Source: Microglena sp. YARC (lineage: Eukaryota; Chlorophyta; Chlorophyceae; Chlamydomonadales; Chlamydomonadaceae). Taken from it: DNA of 64,000 bases. The position numbers and the translations under genes are program-made. Of this stretch, positions 45,501 through 55,328 are shown in pieces. The DNA is taken from contig CM039462.1 in the NCBI GenBank assembly GCA_022414725.1, forward strand, positions 77,497,817 through 77,561,816, read 5' to 3'. The notes beneath the pieces are model-generated. The model did no database searches and was not told the DNA's origin. It worked only from the letters and a program-made list of their open reading frames with translations. Each line of letters opens with the position of its first letter. Position 1 is the stretch's first letter.

Positions 45501-48500
45501 CACTGGTACCCATTCTTGTATGCTTGGGTGGGGTTAAGGGTTTTATGGTTGAGGGTTTAGGGTACTCTCACTGGTACCCATTCTTGTATGCTTGGGTGGG
45601 GTTAAGGGTTTTAGGGTTGAGGGTTTAGGGTACTCTCACTGGTACCCATTCTTGTATGCTTGGGTGGGGTTAAGGGTTTTAGGGTTGAGGGTTTAGGGTA
45701 CTCTCACTGGTACCCATTCTTGTATGCTTGGGTGGGGTTTAGGGTTTTTAGGGTTGAGGGGTTAGGGTATTCTCACTGGTACCCATTCTTGTATGCTTGG
45801 GTGGGGTTAAGGGTTTTAGGGTTGAGGGTTTAGGGTACTCTCACTGGTACCCATTCTTGTATGCTTGGGTGGGGTTAAGGGTTTTAGGGTTGAGGGTTGA
45901 GGGTACTCTCACTGGTGCCCATTCTTGTATGCTTGGGTGGGGTTTAGGGTTTTTAGGGCTGAGGGTTAAGGGCACTCTCACTGGTACCCATTCTTGTATG
46001 CTTGGGTGGCTGTAATTACACTGTCTAGGAGGGGTAGATTACATTGCCTGGGTGGGTTTGATTGCTTGCATCACATTCAAACCCACACACACACCCGAGT
46101 ACACATGAACCCCACCCCCACCCCATGATTTGACAGGTAGGTATGTCAATGGCCTCAGCCATCGAGATGTCCTTTGAATGGCTTGGATTCCCTCCTAAAA
46201 AAACACCCTCACCCACATACAAACCCTCGCACCCACATACAAACACTCACACCACCCACCCTCGCACCCACCCACCCATCGACAGGTTGGTGTGTCCATG
46301 GCCTCAGCCGGCGAGATGTCCTTTAACTGGCTTGGATTCCTCACTGCCATGGCCTCCAACTTGACCTTCTCCTTCAGGGCTGTCTGGTCCAAGATGTAAG
46401 TCTGCATTCCCTTCACATGTGCTGCAGACCTGGATCTTGTTTTGTAGTATAGAATGTGCCGTTTTTTGTGATTTGTCATGAAACCTGAAATATTAGTTAG
46501 TAACGTACACACACACTTAGGCTAACACACTCACGGACAATTAGTAACGTACACACACACTTGGGCTAACACACACACGGACAAACAATATTGATTGGCC
46601 TATCAATGACAGTGTATTGAGTCTCATATTGTAAACTTCCATCCTTTCCTTTTTTTATTATAAATTGATTGAAACTGATTTGACGCCCTCCAACCTCCCA
46701 TCCCACCCATTTTGAACCATTTAACCCGTTTTGGCGCCCTTGCATCCCACCCCACCCAACCTCCCCCCCTCCCATTACACCCCACCCAACCTCCCCTCCT
46801 CCCATCACACCCACCCAACCTCCCCCCTCCCATCACACCCATCACACCCCACCCAACCTCCCATCCCACCCATCCTTTGCGCAGGGCTATGTCCAAGACC
46901 CTCAGCTCCACCAACCTGTACGCCTACACCACCCTCATCTCCGTCATGATCTGTACACCTCTCGCGCTCATCTTCGAGGGCGGTGCCCTGCGTGCGGGTG
47001 TGGATGTCGCTATTGCCAAGGTTGGCGCCCAGCAGTTCTGGGGAGATCTTGCCATGGTTGGCATCCTGTACCATCTGTACAACCAGGTGGGTGGCCAGGC
47101 TCTTCTTTATACTACACTGTGTACCTCATTGTTTTGTGGAGACCCTAGGGGGTTTGCTTTGGGGGGCCAAAACCCTTGAGGGAGAGGGTGCGGAGGTCGG
47201 CATTGCCAAGGTTGGCGCCCAGCAGTTCTGTGGGTGCTTTCTTCTAGAGTCTAGGGGTAGGAAGGCATTTGTAGCATGCAGTACAAGATGCATAGCTGCC
47301 TATCCGACTTACTGGAAGCTTGAAGATGGGCTGCTAGCAATACCCTGTAACCTGTATAGCGGAAGCATGATGTACAGTCTATACAGATACAGTATGTACA
47401 GCCTGTCAGACTTGGGCTGCTAGCAACACCCTCCGGAGGCAAAGTAGTCACCTTTGCAGAAGGATTAAAATCCCCTGCCCCCCCCCCCCCCCCCCTTCCC
47501 TTCCCCCCTACTCACCTGCCCTTCCCAGCCCCGATGCCACGTATCCCCCCCCCCCCCCCCCTGCACGCTCTCACCCTCTGTCCACCCTCCTTCCCCTGCA
47601 GTTTGCTTTCAACACGCTGCAACGCGTTAGCCCTGTGTCCCACGGCGTGTGCAATGTCGTCAAGCGTATTGCCATTATCTTCTCGTCTGTTATCTTCTTC
47701 AACCAGGTGCGCCTTGTTCCACTGTCTGCTCACTGTAACCGTCGTTGCACCCTGTGAGGCACCCAGGCTATTACACATTGTCTGCGTCTTGTTCCACTGT
47801 CTGCACACAGTAACCGTCGTTGCACCCTGAGAGGCAGCCAGGCTATTACACATTGTCTGCGTCTTGTTCCACTGTCTGCACACTGCAACCGTCGTTGCAC
47901 CCTGAGAGGCACCCAGGCTATTACACATTGTCTGTGTCTTGTTCCACTGTCTGCACACTGTAACCGTCGTTGCACCCTGTGAGGCACCCAGGCTATTACA
48001 CATTGTCTGCGCCTTTGCAGTTTGCAGTTTCGCCGCTGTTTGCAGCTCGTTTATGATTGTTTTAGGCTCTTTGCAGGTTTTGTAAGGTTGTATGCAGTTC
48101 ATTTAGGCTCGTTTGCAAGGTAAGGTTTTTTCCGCCTATGTTGGCAGGTTTTCACTGTTTTTTTTGCAGTTTGTATAGGCTCGTTTGCAGTTTGTTAAGT
48201 TTTTTGTTTTGCCGCTGTTTGCAGGTTTTTACTAGGTTTTGTGTAGTTTGTATAGGCTCGTTTGCAGTTTGTATAGGCTCGTTTGCAGTTTTTTAAGTTT
48301 TTTGTTTTGCCGCTGTCTGCAGGCTTTGTGCTGTTTGTATAGGCTCTCTCAGGTCTTGGGCTTGCTTGCAGTTTGTGTGCAGTTTTTTTGCAGTTCATTG
48401 AGGTTTGTTTAGCCATTGTTTGCCTTTGGCCACTGTGCTGCTGACTACCGCCTATTTCATGTGTCCTCTTTTCCAATCCCTGCTCAGTGTTCAACGAAAC

Positions 48501-49079
48501 AACTCTACACTGGTTGCTTGCTTTCCACTTACGAAATTTTCGATGGGCCTGGTTGTAGCAGTGCTTGTTTTTCGCACAAACGTTGATTTCCACCAAGCTC
48601 CTTCCAGAACCTTTCGCCGAGGTTGATTTCCAATCAGTTTGTTCGCCAGTCCAAATTGATTTCCACACAGGTTGCTTAGCCAGTCCAAATTGGTTACCAG
48701 CAAGGTGGCTTCCCCGGTCCAAATTGATTTCCGTTAAGTTTGATTCCCCAGCCCAAAGCGATATCCCCGATATTGGTTCGAATTGAAAGCCAATAAGAGT
48801 GCGCACAACCTCACTCCCCCCCCCCACACACACGCACACACAACCTCAACCTCGACCCCCCGCACACAACCTCAACCTCCCCCCCACAACACACACACTC
48901 GACCTCGACCCTCCACCCCCCCACAACTCAACTCAACTCCGCACTCCATGTCGCTTCTCCACTTCCAGGTCATGACCACCCAGGCTTTGGTTGGAACCAG
49001 CATCGCCATCTTCGGTACCTACCTATACACCTTGTCCTCAGGCAAGCACAAGAAGGCCACCCCTCCCAAGACTGCATAA
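36534..49079 (+). CDS. Plastid triose-phosphate/phosphate translocator (10 exons, 400 aa)
   Basis: Antiporter of the DMT superfamily (TPT family) that exchanges triose phosphates or 3-phosphoglycerate for phosphate across a plastid envelope membrane. Exons by splice sites and phase: 36534-36638, 36795-36928, 37784-37852, 38528-38576, 41441-41545, 44224-44436, 46286-46395, 46885-47086, 47602-47706, 48969-49079. Every intron is GT-AG, and phases join to 401 codons including the stop. An in-frame TAG at 36525 supports the start. Residues 1-70 are Ser/Ala/Arg/Pro-rich like a transit peptide, with no hydrophobic signal peptide. The membrane core starts near residue 80 (SKIVGPKLAVNAVTIGYILI). H175, K194 (LTHTVKTLEP), Y327, K350 and R351 (VVKR) have the same spacing as the substrate-binding residues I recall for Galdieria TPT. 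The introns hold most of the 12.5 kb. GPT or PEP translocator paralogues are less likely given H175 and Y327. Confidence 0.93.
39015..39291. mobile_element. Outer foldback element (split by a second insertion)
   Basis: The left arm (39015-39080: GTAGACACTGCTGGGGTTAT, CAGTGTCTGCAAT, TATATTGCCAGATGC) is matched by an inverted right arm (39233-39291). The two arms are separated by the element at 39081-39221 and its target duplication, so this palindrome is the older insertion and was hit close to its centre. Confidence 0.8.
39081..39221. mobile_element. Foldback element with telomere-like core, copy 2
   Basis: 141 bp. Inverted arms GGGGGGAAGCTACCCTTCAG / GGTAGCTTCCCCCC enclose GGGTTTAGGGGTTTAGGAC-type sequence. 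It is flanked by the 11-bp direct repeat GAGGCCAATGG (39070-39080 and 39222-39232). Long arms with a 9-11-bp duplication would fit a Mutator-like non-autonomous element. Relative of 14574-14757. Confidence 0.85.
40153..40291. repeat. Inverted repeat, ~30-bp arms
   Basis: CTGCTGTCCTACACTTGG...GGTGGACATG at 40153-40184 is the reverse complement of CATGTCCACC...CAAGTGTAGGACAGCAG at 40260-40291, with a ~75-bp loop. It can form a stable hairpin in the intron transcript; a small foldback transposon is likely. Confidence 0.8.
41021..41440. repeat. 48-bp minisatellite next to exon 5
   Basis: About eight copies of ATTTTGCTGCTTGACAAAA, TACAACAATTTCTTATTTTC, AACACG. The last partial unit (TTTCTAATTTTCAACATGAT) supplies the polypyrimidine tract of the exon 5 acceptor (TTTCTTCCCATGCAG at 41440), so the functional 3' splice site sits on the array edge. 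Confidence 0.85.
41725..41795 (+). repeat. Duplicated exon 5 end with 5' splice site
   Basis: GGGCTTCAGGGTAGCCTC...TTTAGGGTGAG...CACGCTGCCTT copies the last ~20 bp of exon 5, its donor and the first intron bases (41520-41580). The following 94-bp unit (GTTGATACCAAATGCGCTAA) is repeated at 41850 and 41939, with a partial copy at 41639. Confidence 0.7.
42690..43645. repeat. ~150-bp tandem repeats in intron 5
   Basis: Six diverged copies of a unit with CTGAATTTCCTTGACAAAAC, ATTTTCTACTACCACCT, ACCCTAGCATGCAACTGCAT and CCTCCATGCCCTCAATGGAT. A C run of over 30 bases lies at 43046-43078 where one copy has expanded. Confidence 0.85.
43784..44223 (+). repeat. Three tandem pseudo-copies of exon 6 start with 3' splice site
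   Basis: Units of 128, 161 and 141 bp precede the true exon 6. Each repeats the acceptor (ATGCCTGTAG) plus the first ~105 bp of the exon (ATTGTCTCTACTGATGAGTT...), beginning at 43794, 43922 and 44083. Copies 1 and 3 stay close to the real protein (IVSTDEFKTISGPASMHVIG); copy 2 has lost part of the middle. Each copy runs into CCCATCAGCACCACCCACC and then the TAG of the next acceptor, so use of an upstream acceptor without removal of the rest would truncate the protein. Confidence 0.9.
44525..44615 (+). repeat. Duplicated exon 6 end, copy 1
   Basis: ACTTTCAACATTATCTTGTC...GATTCTCAGAGAGGCCACTC...CCCCATTATTGGAAGTCTG copies the last ~75 bp of exon 6; the donor GTAAGT has decayed to GGAAGT. A further copy lies at 45252-45325. 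Confidence 0.9.
44630..45235. repeat. 23-bp minisatellite (GTCTGGGTTGGTTTGATTAC)
   Basis: About 25 copies. The founding copy lies immediately downstream of exon 6 (44462-44490, CTGTCTGGGTTGGGGCTGGG), so the array is derived from the 5' part of the intron. Confidence 0.93.
45252..45325 (+). repeat. Duplicated exon 6 end, copy 2
   Basis: GATTATTCTCTGAGAGGTCA...CTTTCACTGGTACCCATTCTTGTAAGC. The donor-like TTGTAAGC remains. This copy is the first unit of the array that follows. Confidence 0.85.
45320..46015 (+). repeat. ~67-77-bp array: exon 6 end, donor and telomere-like motif
   Basis: Nine to ten units of CTCTCACTGGTACCCATTC, TTGTA(A/T)GCTTGGGTGGGG, TTTTAGGGTTGAGGGTTTAG. The first 25 bp of each unit derive from the end of exon 6 (CTCTCCCTGGTCCCCATTAT) and its 5' splice site; the rest is TTTAGGG-like. 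The donor GTAAGC has mutated to GTATGC in later units. Confidence 0.9.
46137..46192 (+). repeat. Pseudo-copy of exon 7 start with 3' splice site
   Basis: TTGACAG at 46130-46136 is followed by GTAGGTATGTCAATGGCCTC and GAGATGTCCTTTGAATGGCTTGG-like sequence, a copy of the first ~50 bp of exon 7 (46286). It then degenerates into CACCCACATACAAAC repeats. Confidence 0.9.
47188..47240 (+). repeat. Duplicated piece of exon 8
   Basis: GGCATTGCCAAGGTTGGCGC and CCAGCAGTTCTG repeat exon 8 positions 47013-47042, placed about 175 bp downstream inside intron 8. Confidence 0.8.
47707..48015. repeat. 80-bp tandem repeat in intron 9
   Basis: Four copies of CTTGTTCCACTGTCTGCACA, CTGTAACCGTCGTTGCACCC, GAGGCACCCAGGCTATTACA, starting directly at the exon 9 donor (GTGCGCCTTG). 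A second array (TTTGCAGTTTGTATAGGCTC) follows at 48100-48400. Confidence 0.9.
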
Positions 49080-49927
49080 ACCCCTAGGTATTGGCGGCCA
49101 TAGGCTTTGGCTTTAGCTTGGCTTGAATTCGGCTTGATTGCTTGATAGAGGAATTTATACGGTGTCCCAGTACCTTTGCACGATTTCAGGAGGAGTGAGA
49201 TCTGTGTAGCAGCCGCGATTAGATGTGGCTGACTACTTGCAACCAAGGTAGCTCATAACGTGTTAGTCTGCTTTCCCCCAAAATCACGCACTACATAAAT
49301 TGACATTGTAGGAGCCCAACTCTACTTTTTCAAGGACCTTAGCAAATATTTTTGATACGTTATAGACCTTAGCAAATATTTTTGAGACGTGAAACACAAC
49401 GTTCTGAACAATCGTACTACCACCCACCCACCTGGTTAAGCGCCGCACAATTTGATTGGACTCGGCTCGACGACCAGTGTATGTAAATTGGTGATTCGTC
49501 TTCTGGGATTGTCCTTCAACTTTGACTTGCTTGTTTCATAATTGTTCAGGTTCCATACACCAGTAATTCGGCGTCTAGCCGTCTGCAAAATGCACTATAC
49601 TCCTCGCCGTCTTTGGCGAGGGTTCTGATCCAGACTGACATACATACAAAAGACATGTCCAGGTCTCTACACCGACAGTTTAACCAGGGAATATGACAGA
49701 GTTCTAACTCAGCCCAAGTATAGACTTGTCCAAGTCTCTACGCGGCCAGCTTAACGACTTTAACTTGATGGAATGTTACGTGGCTCCTACCAGCAATTTG
49801 GCTCTTCAGCACAGTTCAGCACGTACACAACGAATAAAAACCTAAGGCCTCGCTAGAGACATCCATGAGGGTTCCAGACGACGCAGATCTTGGAGAAATT
49901 TTGACAAGACTCGAAATGTACTCTCCC
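49080..49927. other. Downstream flank of the translocator gene
   Basis: The 3' untranslated region and intergenic DNA. A 31-bp tandem duplication (GACCTTAGCAAATATTTTTG, 49328 and 49364) and a short hairpin (CTCGCCGTCTTTGGCGAG, 49602-49619) are the only structures seen. No gene. Confidence 0.6.
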
Positions 49928-50051
49928 AACCCCGGGTAACAATTCAAATCCAAATCCCATGTGTGTACTGAAGCTCAGAACAACCCCGGGTAACAATTCA
50001 AATTCAAACCCCATGTGTGTACTGAAGCTCAGAACAACCCTGGGTAACAAT

Positions 50052-50308
50052 TGTAATAACCTCGTAGTGAGTGAGACTGCGTGACACGGGAAGATGTGGC
50101 TACTGATGAATAGATTACAGTATATCTGATTTGATTAACTAGCACGTCGCATGAGCGGGCATGTTCAACTCAGCCGGCGGCAGTACAGTCGTACTGCCCG
50201 GCGGTGCACGGTATCACAAGGACACGTGCACAGTGCAGAGCCAGTCAGTGACTACACACTGGCTACTCTGAGCGACTTAGTAGCCGGTATATAATCCGGT
50301 CTTTAACA
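50052..50308 (-). repeat. LTR (left, 3' LTR)
   Basis: Begins TGTAATAACCTCGTAGTGAG and ends GGTCTTTAACA. It contains a CAGTACAGTCGTACTG palindrome and GGTATATAATCC, a possible TATA region only if read on the plus strand. Confidence 0.92.
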
Positions 50309-50321
50309 TCCCCCCCAACTC
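50309..50321 (-). promoter_or_regulatory. Polypurine tract of the LTR element
   Basis: On the minus strand GAGTTGGGGGGGA abuts the 3' LTR, the usual place for the plus-strand priming site of reverse transcription. The copia element at 52694 has an almost identical tract. Confidence 0.75.
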
Positions 50322-50639
50322 AAGGAATTCTTGTGGTCAAGAATTCCTGGAGTTAACTAAAGGGCTTAAAGAGAAATAATAAATATATAGAGAGCGTAGC
50401 GGAAACTTAGTCTGAATCTGACAAGAGAATTATTATAAATAATTCAGGTCAGAGAGTGTGATAATTGAGCACTGGAAGGTCTCGTAGGAGATATCAGATA
50501 TGACAATAAGGATGCTAGATAGAAGCTACGGTGAATCTGCAGGGTCAATATAAATGCTAGGGAGGGAAACTGAAGAGGAAAGTGTAGGCTAGACTTTAAC
50601 TACTATATATGTTTGGGGCTGTACCGAAGCTGCTGGGCT

Positions 50640-50785
50640 TTGTTGGTAGTACTTTTTTTTGTCCTCGACACACCCCTGATGTAATGGGGTTTTTTGCTTT
50701 GTGGGTGCTTTTTCTTTTTGTTTAAAGCACAGAGTCTCATACACCCTCGCGATGTCAAGTAGACTTTAACATATAATGTAATGTA
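50640..50785 (+). mobile_element. LINE 3' end with (TGTAA)n tail, copy 2
   Basis: The sequence from GTCCTCGACACACCCCTG through GTCAAGTAGACTTTAAC to ATAATGTAATGTAA matches the reverse complement of 33335-33455. It lies inside the non-autonomous LTR element and is therefore a nested or captured insertion. Confidence 0.8.
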
Positions 50786-51312
50786 AGTCAGCTGCAGGAG
50801 TTGCCGGCTTGTAGACTGTGGCACTGTGCTGGAGCTGAAGGTCTGAAGAAGCTACACGGAAGTTGCAAAGCTGAGTTGGGGAAACTCTGCTAGGAAGCTG
50901 CATGATAACTATACACTGTAGGTAAACTAGGCACTGTAGGTCAACTAGGCGCTCAACGGAAGCTGCACGGCTAAGTTGGGGAAAACTCTGCTAGGATCAT
51001 GCAGGTAGCTGCATGATCACTATGCACTGTAGGTTGACTAGGCACTGCATGGAAGCTACAAGGAATATGCAGGTCAACAATGTTGCTGCTGAGTAGCTGC
51101 ATGGAAATTGCATGTCGCCTAGGCAATACTAGGGGCTACAGGAGTAGCATGTCAACTTAGGCGCTATAGGAGCTGAAGGGAAGCTGCCAGGTGTTGTCAG
51201 GATCTGCAGGTTAACTAGGCGCTGCTTGGAAAATAAATGGAAGCTAGTAAGCTACATGGGCCTAGATGAGGACTGCTAGCTGCAAGGTAACTACAAGGGG
51301 TCTGCATGTACA

Positions 51313-51351
<39 letters not shown>

Positions 51352-51754
51352 TATTGATGTTAAATCAATAATGGGAAATGCAGACATATCAGCAGATTAG
51401 CTAAATGCATGGTAATTTTCTTGCATGTTACAAGTGCGGTACCATGGATAAGTGCAGATCAAATCAGTTCAGGAGGGTATCGCTCCTAAAGGTGATTTAT
51501 TGGTCAGCAATTAATCCATGTATGTTTGCATGTGTGGGTAAGCAAGTGGGGTTTAGACAATTTGTCAGGTCTGGAGAGGTCTCTCAGTCCATACATCATG
51601 CTATGACCTTGTGTGTCATGCAACGTTGCAATATATGTGATTAATGATGCAATTAGGTGTGATGGATACAGGGGAAAGCCATCAGTCATTAAGCAATCAA
51701 CTAATTATCAACGTGATAGATCAAATGGCGTGAGTGGAAAGGTCTAACATAACC

Positions 51755-52015
51755 TGTAATAATCTCGTAGTGAGTGAGACTGCGTGACACTGGAAGATGT
51801 GGCTACTGATGAATAGATTACAGTATATCTGATTTGATTAACTAGCATGCCGCATGAGCGGGCATGTTATACTCAGCCGGCGGCAGTACAGTCGTACTGC
51901 CCGGCGGTGCACGGTATCACAAGGACACGTGCACTGTGCAGAGCCAGTCAGTGTTTATCTACACACTGGCTACTCTGAGCGACTTAGTAGCCGGTATATA
52001 ATCCGGTCTATAACA
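51755..52015 (-). repeat. LTR (right, 5' LTR)
   Basis: Second copy; it differs from the left LTR by about eight substitutions and one 4-bp indel (TTAT at about 51956). Confidence 0.92.
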
Positions 52016-53208
52016 ACAATTCAAATTCAAATCCAAATCCCATGTGTGTACTGAAGCTCAGAACAAATGAAACAATGAAACAATCTATGAATGAATCAAT
52101 TTTGGGATGATTAATTGCCGATTAATTGTTTCCTTATCTTTTTAGCCCTCACTGTCACGGTTGGGCAAGTCCCTTCAGCCTATTTGACCTACCCCTGGAC
52201 TGTAACTGTAACTTGAACTTGGTTACATAGCTACAGCCAGCAATTGGACTGTAACATACACACAGCCAGTACCAAGACCAGCAGCAGCAGCACCAGGACT
52301 GTTGCTCCATAACACTCTCATCCCATGGAGATGACATTCAAGTATGGTACACACTACAGCATTCCTCCTTCCTTAATCCAGAGGTTTCATCTTTAGGGCG
52401 CGCATCTGATGACATGTGCTAAGGTAAAAGAAAAGATGATAGTTTAGCTTTCCGGAGCGATATGTCTTGAGCACTCTCACAGGGAAGGGACTAGGGCGTG
52501 TGCTTACAATCAATCGTGATAGCATGTCAGGCGACATGCTAGGTATAAGAAGGGAAAAAGCGACAGTACCTCAGGGTACTGCCGCCGGTAGGTGCCGGCC
52601 CTAACGGGCAGAGGCACTACTATGGAAGCGTCCAGGCGGGAGGCCTGGCGCCCCAGGACACTCTAGCTGGACCGGGAGAACCGGTCTATAACATCCCCCC
52701 CAATTCCTGGTATTCTTTATTCATAAGAATTCCTGGAATTAGGAGGTTCTAGGGGAAGGGAAGCTAGAGTGAAAATAAGTAACTGGTGCATAAGAGAGCC
52801 CGGGGGTATAGGCTTCTGGTTTGGCCAGTGTTCACCAATGAACGATACTTGACCTTGTGGGGCATATGCAAGTACATTTAGAAGGGAACAAGGGGGAGAG
52901 GCAGTACGGTGTAACTATTATCTATTATCTAGTTAGGACTGGATTCCAGCTGTGGAGCTGCCAGGAAGGTGCAGCCATAGGGCCTTGTTCAGCTAAAAGG
53001 GGCTGGATAGCAATCTGTTTGATTTCCATAAATAAACAACTTTAAAGTAGACGTCCCCGCTAGCTCATGACTATCCTTCCAGATGGAAGGATATGGTGAG
53101 GTACTTCCAGTATCATCTATAAAGTATCATAAGTCAGGATCTTCAGATTAATGCTAGGGGAAACTATGGGGCCATAGGGATGAATCAGGAATGGACTGTA
53201 AATTATTA

Positions 53209-54108
53209 TTATTCCATTTTGAGCTTGCCAATGCAGCCAATCTTCTCTCTGAAGCCACAGAACTTGGCCCTGGGCAGAGCCTTGGTGAGCATGTCAGACA
53301 TGTTGGCAGCAGTTGGGATCCAGTTCAGTTTGATACCTTCTTTCTTGGACTGCTCTTTGAGGAAGTAGAACCTGGTCTCCATGTGCTTCAGTCTGGATGA
53401 TAGCTTCTCCTGGTTCCAGGCACTAAGGGCAGCTTGGTTGTCACCATTAATGGTGCGAGCAGGGGGAACTATGCCTGTGGCAGAGTGTTGTAGTTGTCTC
53501 AACCACATTCCCTCCTGGGCTGCAGAGGTAGCTGCCATAAACTCAGCCTCTGTTGTGGACAAGGCTGTAGCAGATGCCTGGATCTTGGATGCCCATGAGA
53601 TTGCTCCCCCTTGGTTGAGGAATACAAAACCTGTTGTGGATTTCCTTGTGATTGGGCAGGCAGCATGGTCAGAATCACAGTAACCAATGAGAGGCTTGTT
53701 GGAGAAGGTGTAGGTGATGCCATGGTCTGGTGTATTAGACAGATACTTGGGGATACCATTGGCAGCTTCCATGTGGTCATGCAATGGGTGTGCACTGTGC
53801 CTGGCCAATCTGTTGACTGCTTGGGCAATGTCAGGTCTTGTGTTAACTGCCAGGTAGTTGAGGGAGCCCACAATTTGGGCAAGGGGTAGGCCAGTGGCTG
53901 GGGTATCTTTTCCAGCATAGGGCAGGAGAGCATCTGGTAGGAGAGGCACAGGGAATCTGGTGTTGTTGGGTTCAGGAAGCATGTTGTGGGCACGCAGCAG
54001 GTCCTGGATGAACCTGGACTGGCAGATGTGTAGGGTGCCAGTTGATGCATTCCTGGTGATCTCATAGCCAACAAAAACTGAGGGGTCAACAAGGTTGTAC
54101 AGCTTCAT
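53209..54108 (-). pseudogene. Copia pol: RNase H part
   Basis: The product begins FVGYEI-like connection sequence after reverse transcriptase. It then has GSLNYLAVNTRPDIAQAVNR (typical copia connection) and RNase H with GYCDSDHA, TEAEFMA, GDNQAAL and NMSDMLTKAL, giving the D-E-D-D catalytic set and the RLKHMETRFYFLKE signature. It is in a different frame from the reverse transcriptase part (54123-55238), with a few residues missing between them. Confidence 0.9.
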
Positions 54109-54122
54109 GATGGTGCTCTGTA

Positions 54123-55328
54123 CTAGTCTAGGATGCTTTTGTCAAAGGACAGCACAAGGAAGTCATCAACCCAGAGAAGTACCCAGATTATGGGTTTGTT
54201 GGCTGAGTTAGGGAGTACAAATAGACCTTGGTATACGTCTACCTCTCTGAATCCTATAGCAGTCATATCTTCTTTGACCTTGAGGTACCACTGGCGAGAA
54301 GCTTGTTTGAGGCCATAGAGGCATTTCCACATGCGGCAGACCCTGTGGTCTTGTTCGAATCCAGGTGGCTGGGTGCAGTACACTTCTTCTTCAACTATGC
54401 CATTGAGGAATGATGTGGAAACGTCTAACTGTGCTAGGTATGCCTTGGGGTTGGCTGCCATTGAGAGGATGTAACGAATGGTAGCATGTTTGGCCACTGG
54501 TGCAAAAACTTCATCATAGTCCATGCCTGGGCGTTGGGCATACCCTTTGGCAACTAGTCTTGCTTTGTACCTGACAATTTCTTCATCAACTGATTGTTTG
54601 ATGTCGAAGACCCACTTGGTTCCTATAGCCTTGGCTCCTGATGGGAGTTCTGAGAGGGACCAGGTGTTCATCTCTGCAAGTGCTGCTAGTTCTTCTTGCA
54701 TAGCAGCTTTCCACTCTTTGGCTTGGGGGCTAGAGAGGGCTTCTTTTTCATTTTTGGGAATGATAAATTGGTCTGCAGCTAGGAATGCTAGAAAGTTTGG
54801 TGAGTGCCTTTCTCTGCCAGTTCTTCTAGGTTCAACTAGGGATGGGTCTACTTCTGGTGGTGGGGGAATGTCAGGGCTTGGAGGTGTGGGTAGCTCCTGG
54901 TTTGGTGGAGGTGGGGGGTTAGGGGGATCATCATTTTCCTGAGGGATGTGTTCATCTCCTTGTTCAACAGTTTGGTTATTGGGCGTACTGGCTGCTGGTG
55001 TGAGAATGGATGCTGGTGTTGTGAATGTAGGTTGGTACACTGTGTCAGGGTTAGAAGAGAGATTTTCTGGTAGGCCCCACACTTGTGGGTTGGTCTGACA
55101 CTTAGCTTGTCTGGCAAGGATGTACTCTCTTTCTATGAGTTCAGACTGGGTGGGGATGGCAGGTACAGGTGGTGTAGGATCATCTTCATCAACTTCAACT
55201 GGGATATCATCTTCATAGTTTCCTAGTACCACAGCCACTGCACCTGGGAATCCTTTTTGACCTGCCAGATTTTCAAATTCATTGAAAGTTATGTCTCTGG
55301 CGTCAAAATTTTTGTGTGAGGAGTCTAC
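54123..55328 (-). pseudogene. Copia pol: reverse transcriptase part
   Basis: RVT_2-type reverse transcriptase: KWVFDIKQSVDEEIVRYKAR, GYAQRPGMDYDEVFAPV, LDVSTSFLNG and LLWVDDFLVL, in which the catalytic box reads W-V-D-D instead of the usual Y-V-D-D. The conserved first aspartate is in QLDVSTSFL (copia elements usually have A before F). The frame ends with a stop at 54123-54125, and the next domain continues in another frame, so it cannot make a full polyprotein. Confidence 0.9.

Larger units (their letters stand above)
50052..52015 (-). mobile_element. Non-autonomous LTR retrotransposon (1.96 kb)
   Basis: Two 257-261-bp direct repeats (50052-50308, 51755-52015) starting TGTAATAA and ending TAACA are about 96-97% identical by eye. 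They are flanked by the 5-bp target duplication ACAAT (50047-50051, 52016-52020). The 1.45-kb interior has no gag or pol. The orientation is minus: next to the left LTR lies the complement of a polypurine tract (GAGTTGGGGGGGA), and next to the right LTR the minus strand reads GGTTATGTTAGACC. That starts like the half-tRNA-iMet primer sites (GGTTATG) of copia-type elements. The interior also holds a LINE tail fragment (50640-50785), AAGCTGCATGG-type repeats and a C run. Confidence 0.92.
49928..52066. repeat. 54-bp tandem repeat split by an LTR element
   Basis: Units containing CCGGGTAACAATTCAAATTC and CATGTGTGTACTGAAGCTCA start at 49930, 49984 and 50036. The third is interrupted at 50051 and resumes at 52016, finishing near 52066. 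Confidence 0.95.
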
